Assembly: GCA_900550925.1 (NCBI GenBank)
Contig: URTU01000028.1
Span: forward strand, 1-20,400
Length of the DNA: 20,400 nt
Reading direction: 5' to 3'
DNA from: an uncultured Alistipes sp.
Lineage (GTDB): Bacteria; Bacteroidota; Bacteroidia; Bacteroidales; Rikenellaceae
Of this stretch, positions 1 through 7,000 are shown in pieces. The translations under genes were made by a program, and so were the position numbers. Below the pieces are notes generated by a model, which saw nothing but the letters and a program-made list of their open reading frames with translations, made no database searches and had not been told where the DNA came from. How positions within the stretch are numbered: position 1 is the first letter of the stretch; every line of letters begins with the position of its first letter.

Positions 1-684
1 GGCGGCCGTATATCGTCGGATCGAGCCGAGCAGCGCGGCGACAGGTGTCTGTATCAGAATGCGGCCGTAATCGAGGATTATGCAGTCGTCGATCAACCGT
101 TCCATGTCCTGTATAATGTGCGAGGTGAGGAAGACGGTTTTGTTTTCGGCCTTGGCGTATTCGCGCAGGTAGTCGACAAAGAGCCTCCGGTATCCCGGGT
201 CAAGCCCCAGCGAGAAGTCGTCGAGAACCAGAACCTCGGGATCCTGGGCGAGGATCAGCCCCAGTGCCACCTGCGACCGCTGTCCGCACGACATGCGGCT
301 GATGCGCTGATGTGGTGCGACCGCGAGCCGGCTCATAAGTTCGTAATAGGCTTCGCGGCGCCATGCGGGGTAGAACGACGAATAGAACCGTTCGATCTGT
401 TCGATTGTCATGAACTGGTACTGGACATGTCCCTCGATTAGCAGCCCGATACGTCGTCGCGTGAGCGGGTCCATACGGCCTATGGTCTGTCCCAGAATCC
501 GGCATTCGCCCGAGTGCGGCTGCAGGAATCCGCTGAGGATGTTGATGGTTGTGGTTTTGCCGGTACCGTTCTTTCCGAGCAGTCCGAGGATACGTCCCTG
601 CGGCACCTCGAAGCTGAGATTTTGGTAAATCAGTCGCTTGCCGTAATAGTGAGTCAAATTACGGCAGGAAATAACACTTTCCAT
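1..684 (-). CDS. ABC transporter ATP-binding protein (3' end cut by window edge)
   Basis: This is the nucleotide-binding subunit of an ABC transporter, on the cytoplasmic side of the membrane. Translating the minus strand from the ATG at 684 gives 228 residues that stay open to base 1, so the C-terminus lies outside the window. Visible motifs are Walker A GKNGTGKTT (about 37-45), a degenerate signature MSCGQ (131-135), Walker B VLVLDD (151-156), a D-loop GLD (160-162) and the H-loop histidine in LTSH (189). The residue after the Walker B aspartate, usually the catalytic glutamate, is Asp156. The segment around FYSSFYPAW resembles YtrB/BcrA-like exporter ATPases. It starts 17 bases after the PepSY gene ends and is probably in the same operon. 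No permease is visible; one may follow beyond the left edge. The substrate is unknown. Confidence 0.93.
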   Translation of the reverse strand, partial: MESVISCRNLTHYYGKRLIYQNLSFEVPQGRILGLLGKNGTGKTTTINILSGFLQPHSGECRILGQTIGRMDPLTRRRIGLLIEGHVQYQFMTIEQIERFYSSFYPAWRREAYYELMSRLAVAPHQRISRMSCGQRSQVALGLILAQDPEVLVLDDFSLGLDPGYRRLFVDYLREYAKAENKTVFLTSHIIQDMERLIDDCIILDYGRILIQTPVAALLGSIRRYTAA

Positions 685-701
685 TTCAGTGAGTTATGTC
701 T

Positions 702-1256
702 TTATGAGATGAACAGCAGCAGTAGCGGGAGCAATATTCCGGCGAGCAGTTCGATTCCGCCCCGTCCGGTGATTCCGGTTTTGCCGCGGAGCATTGCCGC
801 GCCCGAGACCACCAGCACGATCAGCCCTATGGCGAAAAAGTCCGAGAACCATGTCCACCATTGTCCGGGGTTGTAGTGCAGTCGCGTGAGGGACCCGATT
901 ATCGGTCGTTTTCGCAGCGATTCGTATACGGCCTGTCCGGTCGCGAGGTCGACCTCCAGCGACGACCCTCCCTTGAGAAAGACCTTCATGCGCCCCTCTT
1001 CCGGGAAGTAGTGCTTGGTGTAGCGCTCCCCGATGGATGAGCGCTCGAGCAGGGCCACAACCTCCTGCCTGTCGAGCTGTGCCCGTGGCTTGAGATCATA
1101 GATGGTGAATGTGGTGCGCTTGACGGTGTAGTTTGGGTTGATCGTGTCGCGATGGTTCATCACCAGCCCCGAGATGGCATATATCAACACCATGCCGGAG
1201 AGGAAGAACGACAGTTCGCGATGAATCGTACGGCTCCACCGGCGCAGGCTACTCAT
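702..1256 (-). CDS. PepSY-associated TM-helix membrane protein
   Basis: This is a 184-residue inner-membrane protein of the PepSY/PepSY-TM type. One N-terminal helix follows the IHRELSFF motif. A periplasmic PepSY-like segment of about 90 residues comes next. Two C-terminal helices follow, the first preceded by LHYNPGQWWTWFSDF. Three histidines lie next to membrane segments (IHRE, MNHR, LHYN) and could bind haem or metal. Known PepSY-TM proteins often accompany siderophore or haem uptake and include candidate ferric reductases. I chose the ATG at 1256 because it overlaps the stop codon of the upstream lipoprotein (ATGAGTAG), as in translational coupling. It also leaves a short N-terminus before the first helix. 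In-frame ATGs at 1268 and 1280 are alternatives that would overlap the upstream gene further. The family call is fairly secure; the substrate is inference. Confidence 0.82.
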   Translation of the reverse strand: MSSLRRWSRTIHRELSFFLSGMVLIYAISGLVMNHRDTINPNYTVKRTTFTIYDLKPRAQLDRQEVVALLERSSIGERYTKHYFPEEGRMKVFLKGGSSLEVDLATGQAVYESLRKRPIIGSLTRLHYNPGQWWTWFSDFFAIGLIVLVVSGAAMLRGKTGITGRGGIELLAGILLPLLLLFIS

Positions 1257-1860
1257 CGAGAATTTCATACGATTGGGCATCTACATAGTAGAATGACAGG
1301 TATGCTTTGCCTTCGGCAGCTTCGCGGGCGGCGATCTTCGCACGGAAGTCTGCTATACGGCCTTCGGTCGTATTTGCGGTTTCGCCGCGGGCAGCCTTCT
1401 CGGTGTCGCAGCCGGCTTCGCCGTTACCGTGCTGTTCGGCGGTCTGTGCCGCCACCTGAGCCTCCCAGTTGCGCAGGTAAGCCTCGTCGATACGCTCCTC
1501 GCGGAGAGTGCCTTTGACACGGACGATATTGTTAACGCATTTCTGATCGAATGCCTTGCCCATCTGACCGCTTTCGACGCGGATGGTCTTGGAGTCATCG
1601 CTCCCCATGAGGAAGATCTTGCGGGCTCCGTGTGCGCAGGTGTGCGTGCAGATACCTTCGACAGTTACCGGCTGGTCGACAAGCGTTTCGGCCGACGACA
1701 GCAGATCGTCAACTTCGAGTACGGCAGCCGCTTCGGTTTCGGCCGGCGACTGTTGGGACTGTTGCGACTGGTTGCTGGCGTTTCGGTTGCCGCACGAGGC
1801 GAGTGTCAGGGCGGCGATGGCGGCGAATGCCGTAATCACGATTGTGTTGTAGAGTTTCAT
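1249..1860 (-). CDS. Lipoprotein with CxHxC-x-H cluster (unknown function)
   Basis: This is a 203-residue predicted lipoprotein. A short signal peptide ends in a lipobox LASC with the lipidated cysteine at residue 23, followed by a Gln/Ser-rich linker (about 28-40). Residues 47-120 look like a small beta-rich OB-like domain. It contains CTHTCAHGARKIFLMG, where Cys71, His73, Cys75 and His77 form a compact possible metal-binding cluster. Further cysteines are at 108 and 151. The C-terminal third is Ala/Glu-rich and probably helical, except for a beta-like end (YLSFYYVDAQSYEI). It is the first gene of the minus-strand operon, and its stop overlaps the start of the PepSY gene. Bacteroidetes genomes encode similar short proteins of unknown function as far as I recall. 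No enzyme motif was recognised. A periplasmic metal-handling role is inference. Confidence 0.82.
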   Translation of the reverse strand: MKLYNTIVITAFAAIAALTLASCGNRNASNQSQQSQQSPAETEAAAVLEVDDLLSSAETLVDQPVTVEGICTHTCAHGARKIFLMGSDDSKTIRVESGQMGKAFDQKCVNNIVRVKGTLREERIDEAYLRNWEAQVAAQTAEQHGNGEAGCDTEKAARGETANTTEGRIADFRAKIAAREAAEGKAYLSFYYVDAQSYEILDE

Positions 1861-1896
1861 GACAGTATTGAATTTTAAGATTGATATTCCGGTTTA

Positions 1897-1924
1897 CAAA
1901 TTTAGTAAAATTTCCGAATGCAAA
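1897..1924 (-). promoter_or_regulatory. Putative Bacteroidetes-type promoter for the lipoprotein/PepSY/ABC operon
   Basis: Read on the minus strand, TAAATTTG (1897-1904) fits the Bacteroidetes -7 consensus TAnnTTTG. TTTG at 1921-1924 could be the -33 element. The 16-base spacer is a little shorter than usual. It lies 37 bases upstream of the lipoprotein ATG. Confidence 0.5.
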
Positions 1925-2034
1925 GGTAATCCAGACTCTGGTCGTACGACATACCTATAAACAGCTATTTCGATGTGCCAGGATCGCATCAAATAGTTAG
2001 CCGATAGTAAGATGTGATGATCCGGCCGCCGGAA

Positions 2035-2054
2035 AATACCGAAATCGGGGTATT
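2035..2054. promoter_or_regulatory. Inverted repeat at the receptor promoter (possible operator)
   Basis: AATACC (2035-2040) and GGTATT (2049-2054) form an inverted repeat with an 8-base spacer. It overlaps the putative -33 element of the TonB-dependent receptor promoter, a position suited to a repressor. A second odd-centred palindrome, TCCGGC-C-GCCGGA (2021-2033), lies just upstream. Six-base arms are short, so chance is a real alternative. Bases 1925-2034 between the two divergent promoters show nothing else recognisable. Confidence 0.2.
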
Positions 2055-2084
2055 GCCCGGCATGCGGTCGTGAGGCTAATTTTG
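2053..2084 (+). promoter_or_regulatory. Putative promoter of the TonB-dependent receptor operon
   Basis: TAATTTTG (2077-2084) matches the Bacteroidetes -7 element TAnnTTTG. TTG (2053-2055) lies 21 bases upstream as a likely -33 element. The predicted transcription start near 2090 leaves a leader of only about 20 bases before the ATG at 2110, so leader-based regulation is unlikely. Confidence 0.6.
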
Positions 2085-2109
2085 CGGTGTCAAACAAACG
2101 TGCTGACAG

Positions 2110-4926
2110 ATGCGAGGCTTACTTTTATTATTGACAAGTATGATTCTGGGGGCCGGGATCGACGTGATGGCGGCGGGCCAGAACCCTGGCTCATCGCCGG
2201 CGGGAGAGTTGCAGGCCATGCTGACCGACCGTTCGTCCGGCGAACCGCTGGGCTTTGCAGCCTGCCTTCTGACATCTGCCGACACGGGCCGTGAATACGG
2301 TACCGTGACGGCGGCCGACGGACGGTGCCGATGGACGGAGATACCGGTCGGGACTTATGCCCTTAAAATACTATATATGGGACGGGTGTATGTGCTCAAC
2401 GGAATTCGTGTGGCGGCGGGAGTGAACCGGCTGGAACACGCTGTTGAGATCGATCCGACCGAGATTGCGGAGGTTGTTGTTACGGCTTCCGAATCGCGTG
2501 GCATGACCTCGTCGTCGAGTATCGGCCAGGATGCCATGTCGCACATACAGCCTTCGAGCATTGCCGATGTCATGGCGCTGCTGCCAGGCGGTTCTTCGAT
2601 AGATCCGGCGCTCGGTGCGCCGCAAAGCATATCCTTGCGCACGGCCTCGACGATGTCGGGAGGTGATTACGATACGGGGGCGCTCGGTACGGCATTCGTG
2701 GTGGACGGCGTGCCGATAAATACCGATGCCAACATGCAGTCGTCGCACCTGCAGACCGAAATAGACCTCTCCGGATCGTATGATTTCCTTAACAAAGGTG
2801 TCGATACGCGTACTGTCTCAACCGACGATATCGAATCGGTCGAGGTGATACGAGGCATTCCGTCGGTCGAGTACGGCGACCTGACCAGTGGCGTAGTTAA
2901 TATCCGCCGCAAGCAGGGTGGCCGCGACGTCGAAGCGCGGTTCAAGGCCGACATGAGCAGCAAACTGTTCCATGTCGGGAAGGGTTTCGAGTGGGGCGAT
3001 TCGAAGGACCGGCTGACGATGAATGTCGGGGCCAACTGGCTCGATGCCCGCAGCGACCCGCGCAACACCCGCCAGAATTACAGCCGGGCCACATTGCTTT
3101 ACCGCATCAATCGGGAGTGGGAGTCGGCGTCGCCATACCGGTTTTCACTTGGCGGGAGCCTTGACTATACCGGTTCGTTTGACCGGCGTAAGAGCGACCG
3201 CAATCTCGATGTGGGTGACCACGGGCCTGTCGAGCGTTTCTCGTCGGACTACAACAGGCTGACGCTGTCGGGTTCGTTCGGCATGCGGGCAAAGGGGCAG
3301 CAGCTGTTCCGGCAGTTTGATCTGACGGCATCGGTTACGGGCGAGTTCGACCGCATCGACCGGTGGAGGTATGTTGCGGCGGGTCGCGAAATACCGTTGT
3401 CAACCTCGCTCGATGAGGGTGAACACGACGTGATAACCCTGCCGGCGCAATACGAGGCTACGCTGCGTGTCGACGGCCGGCCATTTTATGCCTTTGTGAA
3501 GGCGGTGTCGCGCTTCGGCGTCGGGACCGGCCGCACGGATCACTCATTCAAGCTCGGGGCCGAGTGGCGCATGGACAAGAATTACGGCAAGGGATATATT
3601 TTCGATGTCACGCGCCCGATCTCCTACGACATGAACCTCCGTCCGCGGGCCTACGACGCCATTCCGGCCAAGCACCAGTTGTCGGCCTTTGCCGAATATG
3701 TCGGGAGTTTCGACCTGGGGGCGTTCGGGGCCGAGGTGATGGCCGGAGTCCGTTCGACGACCGTAGCCAACATCGGGAGTGAGTATTCGCTCAACGGCCG
3801 GACGTATCTCGACCCGCGGCTGAACATGAAGGTCTCGTTACCGGATGCCATGCTTTTCGGGCACTCGCTGATGGTATCGTTTACAGGCGGGGTAGGCTGG
3901 CACACCAAGATGCCAACGATGGCGCAGTTGTTTCCCGATCCGATCTACTACGACGTTACGCAGATGAACTACTGGCCTTCGGACAACTATGCCTCGCTGA
4001 GGCGGATCAATGTGAAAGTCTTCCGTATAGACCCTGCGAATTACGATCTGCGTGCGGCGCGCAACTTCAAGTGGGAGGTGCGCACCGACATGCTCTGGAA
4101 CGGCTATTCGCTCTCGGTTACATACTTCAATGAGGATATGACGTCCGGGTTCCGTCAGGGGAGTTCATACGGGCGGTATATATACAAGGATTACGACGAG
4201 CAGTCGATCGACATGGGGTCGCTGACGGGGCCGCCGTCACTCGTGCAGACGCCCTTTGAACTGGATACGCTGCTGGTGGCCAATTCGTTCTGGACGAACG
4301 GCAGCCGCACCCGGAAGGAGGGTGTCGAATTTGTCTTCACGACCCGCCGTATCGAGCCGTTGCGGACACGCCTGACCGTTACGGGGGCTTATTTCCGGAC
4401 GCGGTACAGCAACAGCGAACCCGAATACTACCGGCCGTCGGTGCTTGTCAACGGCAAGACATATCCCTACGTGGGGTACTATCGGACAGATGACAACTAT
4501 CTGCGCGAGCGGTTCAATACCAACTTCATGCTTGATACTCAGATACCGCGATTGGGACTGATTTTTTCGACGACGTTCGAGTGTACGTGGTACGTCGGCA
4601 GCCAGACCCTGCCTTACGATGCCTGGCCGATAGCCTATATCGACCAGAATCTCGAATGGCATCCCTTTACGGAGGAGTCGGCAGCCAACGGTGTTCTGGC
4701 CGAGATGATCCGGACGGCAAATTCGACGATATTCCGCTACGGGAAGATTCCGTTTGCGATGAACGTCAACCTGAAGGTATCGAAAAGGCTGTATCACGAC
4801 AAACTGACCGCAGCGCTGTTCGTCAACCGGCTGATAGCCTACTGCCCGCCCTATTATCGCGACGGGTCGATCGTACGGCGCGAGAGTCAGCCATATTTCG
4901 GGATGGAGCTGAATTTCAAACTTTAG
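2110..4926 (+). CDS. TonB-dependent outer-membrane receptor
   Basis: This 938-residue receptor imports a ligand across the outer membrane using TonB energy. A signal peptide (about 1-22, hydrophobic LLLLLTSMILGAG) is followed by a carboxypeptidase-regulatory-like domain (about 33-110). A putative TonB-box/plug-start region EIAEVVVTAS (118-127) comes next. The plug (about 135-268) includes AFVVDGVPIN and ends with IESVEVIRGIPSVEYGDLTSGVVNI, which is diagnostic for the family. The remaining 650 or so residues are aromatic-rich and alternating, as expected for the 22-strand barrel, and end in MELNFKL. Length is normal. No SusD follows. The next genes encode a small lipoprotein, a barrel protein and a DUF4876-like protein, with gaps of only 10 and 7 bases before the first two. 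The ligand is unknown; a divergent PepSY/ABC operon hints at metal, haem or chelate uptake, but this is inference. Confidence 0.95.
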   Translation: MRGLLLLLTSMILGAGIDVMAAGQNPGSSPAGELQAMLTDRSSGEPLGFAACLLTSADTGREYGTVTAADGRCRWTEIPVGTYALKILYMGRVYVLNGIRVAAGVNRLEHAVEIDPTEIAEVVVTASESRGMTSSSSIGQDAMSHIQPSSIADVMALLPGGSSIDPALGAPQSISLRTASTMSGGDYDTGALGTAFVVDGVPINTDANMQSSHLQTEIDLSGSYDFLNKGVDTRTVSTDDIESVEVIRGIPSVEYGDLTSGVVNIRRKQGGRDVEARFKADMSSKLFHVGKGFEWGDSKDRLTMNVGANWLDARSDPRNTRQNYSRATLLYRINREWESASPYRFSLGGSLDYTGSFDRRKSDRNLDVGDHGPVERFSSDYNRLTLSGSFGMRAKGQQLFRQFDLTASVTGEFDRIDRWRYVAAGREIPLSTSLDEGEHDVITLPAQYEATLRVDGRPFYAFVKAVSRFGVGTGRTDHSFKLGAEWRMDKNYGKGYIFDVTRPISYDMNLRPRAYDAIPAKHQLSAFAEYVGSFDLGAFGAEVMAGVRSTTVANIGSEYSLNGRTYLDPRLNMKVSLPDAMLFGHSLMVSFTGGVGWHTKMPTMAQLFPDPIYYDVTQMNYWPSDNYASLRRINVKVFRIDPANYDLRAARNFKWEVRTDMLWNGYSLSVTYFNEDMTSGFRQGSSYGRYIYKDYDEQSIDMGSLTGPPSLVQTPFELDTLLVANSFWTNGSRTRKEGVEFVFTTRRIEPLRTRLTVTGAYFRTRYSNSEPEYYRPSVLVNGKTYPYVGYYRTDDNYLRERFNTNFMLDTQIPRLGLIFSTTFECTWYVGSQTLPYDAWPIAYIDQNLEWHPFTEESAANGVLAEMIRTANSTIFRYGKIPFAMNVNLKVSKRLYHDKLTAALFVNRLIAYCPPYYRDGSIVRRESQPYFGMELNFKL

Positions 4927-4936
4927 AAATACGGAG

Positions 4937-5353
4937 ATGAAGATCGGTAAAGATATTTTTTGTGGGGTGTTGCGGGTGGCGGCGGTGCTGCTTGCTGCGG
5001 CGGTTGCTGTCGTCTCGTGCGAAAACGATTACGACGACCGGACCCTGATGACGCAGGTGACTGTAACCTTCCGCCTTGCCGACGGTGCGGACTACGAAGC
5101 AATCGTGCCGCTGTCGACCTCCTACCTGACCAATCTCAATACGCGTGACGGTTATACGTTCGGTACGTTCGACGGCGGGGTATCGACCGTCGAGGTACAG
5201 AAGGGGGTCTATACGCTGTTTGTCGATGCGGTTGTCTATTTCGGGGACGGAACGTCGCGCAAGGTCCGGAATGCCGACCATGCACAGCCGGCCGAAGCGC
5301 TTGTGTGGCTCGATGACAGCGCTGAACTGACCCTCGAAATGAAATATTTGTAG
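4937..5353 (+). CDS. Small beta-sandwich-like lipoprotein
   Basis: This is a 138-residue predicted lipoprotein. A hydrophobic signal peptide rich in Ala/Val ends in VVSC with the lipidated Cys at residue 28, followed by the acidic stretch ENDYDD, which may favour surface export in Bacteroidetes. Residues 38-138 are almost all beta-type (VTVTFRL, VSTVEVQKGVYTLFVDAVVYF, AELTLEMKYL). They suggest one prealbumin- or carboxypeptidase-regulatory-like sandwich. Such a domain occurs, as I recall, at the N-terminus of DUF4876 proteins. Here it is a separate gene, while the DUF4876-like protein of the same operon carries BACON repeats instead. It starts 10 bases after the receptor gene and ends 7 bases before the barrel gene, so co-expression is likely. 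I recognise no enzyme motif; a role as receptor accessory is inference. Confidence 0.8.
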   Translation: MKIGKDIFCGVLRVAAVLLAAAVAVVSCENDYDDRTLMTQVTVTFRLADGADYEAIVPLSTSYLTNLNTRDGYTFGTFDGGVSTVEVQKGVYTLFVDAVVYFGDGTSRKVRNADHAQPAEALVWLDDSAELTLEMKYL

Positions 5354-5360
5354 AACAGTT

Positions 5361-6932
5361 ATGAAAACCAGATATATATACCTGTCACTCGCGGCCATCT
5401 GCATCGGCGCCCGAAGCCTGGGAACTGTCGCCTGTACGCTGAATGGGACGGATTCGCCGGCGGTCCGGGATTCGCTTGCGGCAATCGACCGCGTGGCGGT
5501 GGTCAATGACGTCATGGCGCAGACAGCTGCCGAAGTGTATGAGGCGTCGAATGCCGCGGCCATCTGGCGCTATCCGGTGTCGCTGTCGTCGATAGGGTTG
5601 CGGCTGGACCTGCGCCGCGAACAGGAGGCTGCCGTGCGGGCCGAGGGCGACGGTTTGACGGCCGGACGTTTCGAAGCCGGTTCGTACATGCATCTCGACA
5701 GCCGTTCGACAGTTGAGGCGGAAGCTTCGTACACGCGCGGCGTGAAACGGAACGTACTGTGGAACTCGACGTCGGATTACGACCTGCTCTATCCGCATGT
5801 CGTGGCAGATACCGTGGGTGGTGACCTGACTTCCGAACAGTATGCCTTTGCGGGAGGTTATGCACATCGCGGCGACCGGTTTGTGTGGGGGGCAATGGCT
5901 TCGTACCGGGCTCTGCACGAATTCCGGCAGGTCGACCCGCGTCCGCGGAACATTACCTCCGACCTGTCGGCCGACGTGTCGGGCGGATTCGATCTCGGGA
6001 GTCGTTATGTCGGTGTTACGGCCGGCGTGCGCGTCTACCGGCAGAACCAGCAGGTGGACTACTACGACACCAACGGGGCAAATACCAGTCAGATCCCGAT
6101 GACCGGCCTTGGGACATATTTCGACCGATATTCGGGGGCCGGCGACGGGACGACGTCATATACATACAAGGGTGCCGGATACGGGGTGTCATTGCAATCG
6201 GTACCGAAGGATGGCTGCGGGTGGTCGGCAATGGCGGCCTATGAAAGGTTCGGCTTCGAGCGGCTGCTGCGGTCGGGGAACAAGGTTCCGATCACGGCGT
6301 TGAAGCGCGATACCTATTCGGCGGTCGCGGCGTGGCGCAGCCCGCGCAGCATGGTAGAGTGGGGAGTGGAACTCGGTGCTGAATATGAAAACAGGAAAGG
6401 CGACGAGAATGTGATAGACAACGGTGCGCTGGGAGTGAACAATGTCCTGGCAACCTTTACGATGTATGATCTCCGCCGGGGTGGGGTGTCGCTCGGCGGC
6501 GTAGTAAGGTTCCGGAGCGGTGCGGGGTACCTGTTCGTGCGGCCGCATGTTGCGTGGAGGTCGGTCCGTGAGGGATACCGTTACCCGCAGCGGTCGATGA
6601 GTGTATCGGCACTTGTCGGCGGGTGCGACATCGGATACAGGATCAGGCGCGGCCGCTGGCTGGCGGATATTACGGCGGGCGGAGGTTACACCCATGCGCT
6701 GGCGAGCAGCCTGAAGCTGCCGGTATCGGTCGAGACGGCCCTGCGCGAGATGGTCGGATACGACTTTGAGCAGGCATCGGACGAACCAGTTACGGCCGGA
6801 GCGGCGCTCGACCTGAATTACGGGGCCAGTACTTCGGTGGCGGCATTCGTATCGCTCGGCTGGCGGATGTATGTCGGGCATGCCAATGCGTCCGGACATA
6901 TGTTCAGCGGCTCGGTCGGAGTAAGATTCTGA
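5361..6932 (+). CDS. DUF6850-like outer-membrane beta-barrel protein
   Basis: This is a 523-residue predicted outer-membrane barrel. A short signal sequence (about 1-25) precedes a non-barrel N-terminal stretch with Ala-rich helices. From about residue 70 the sequence alternates polar and hydrophobic residues with many Gly and Tyr, and ends in SGSVGVRF. A terminal aromatic after a beta strand is the usual BAM recognition signal. Length and operon position fit the DUF6850 proteins found beside TonB-dependent receptors and DUF4876 proteins in Bacteroidetes; I make this family call from memory and context. VACTLN near residue 25 could be read as a lipobox, but the barrel end makes a simple secreted protein more likely. 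Function is unknown. A second channel or scaffold for the receptor complex is one possibility. A 68-base gap without a visible promoter separates it from the next gene. Confidence 0.78.
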   Translation: MKTRYIYLSLAAICIGARSLGTVACTLNGTDSPAVRDSLAAIDRVAVVNDVMAQTAAEVYEASNAAAIWRYPVSLSSIGLRLDLRREQEAAVRAEGDGLTAGRFEAGSYMHLDSRSTVEAEASYTRGVKRNVLWNSTSDYDLLYPHVVADTVGGDLTSEQYAFAGGYAHRGDRFVWGAMASYRALHEFRQVDPRPRNITSDLSADVSGGFDLGSRYVGVTAGVRVYRQNQQVDYYDTNGANTSQIPMTGLGTYFDRYSGAGDGTTSYTYKGAGYGVSLQSVPKDGCGWSAMAAYERFGFERLLRSGNKVPITALKRDTYSAVAAWRSPRSMVEWGVELGAEYENRKGDENVIDNGALGVNNVLATFTMYDLRRGGVSLGGVVRFRSGAGYLFVRPHVAWRSVREGYRYPQRSMSVSALVGGCDIGYRIRRGRWLADITAGGGYTHALASSLKLPVSVETALREMVGYDFEQASDEPVTAGAALDLNYGASTSVAAFVSLGWRMYVGHANASGHMFSGSVGVRF

Positions 6933-7000
6933 TTGTTGGCAGTTACAGATTTTAGGCAATATCATAACAACATGTTCAATCTATAAAAAAACTTACACGT

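Noticed and set aside
1981..2023. Imperfect inverted pair GGATCGCATCA / TGATGATCC in the divergent promoter region
   Set aside because: The arms match only with gaps and are 23 bases apart; chance is a sufficient explanation.
6933..7000. A separate promoter before the DUF4876-like gene
   Set aside because: The 68-base gap is A/T-rich but has no TAnnTTTG element, and no terminator precedes it, so read-through from the receptor operon is simpler.
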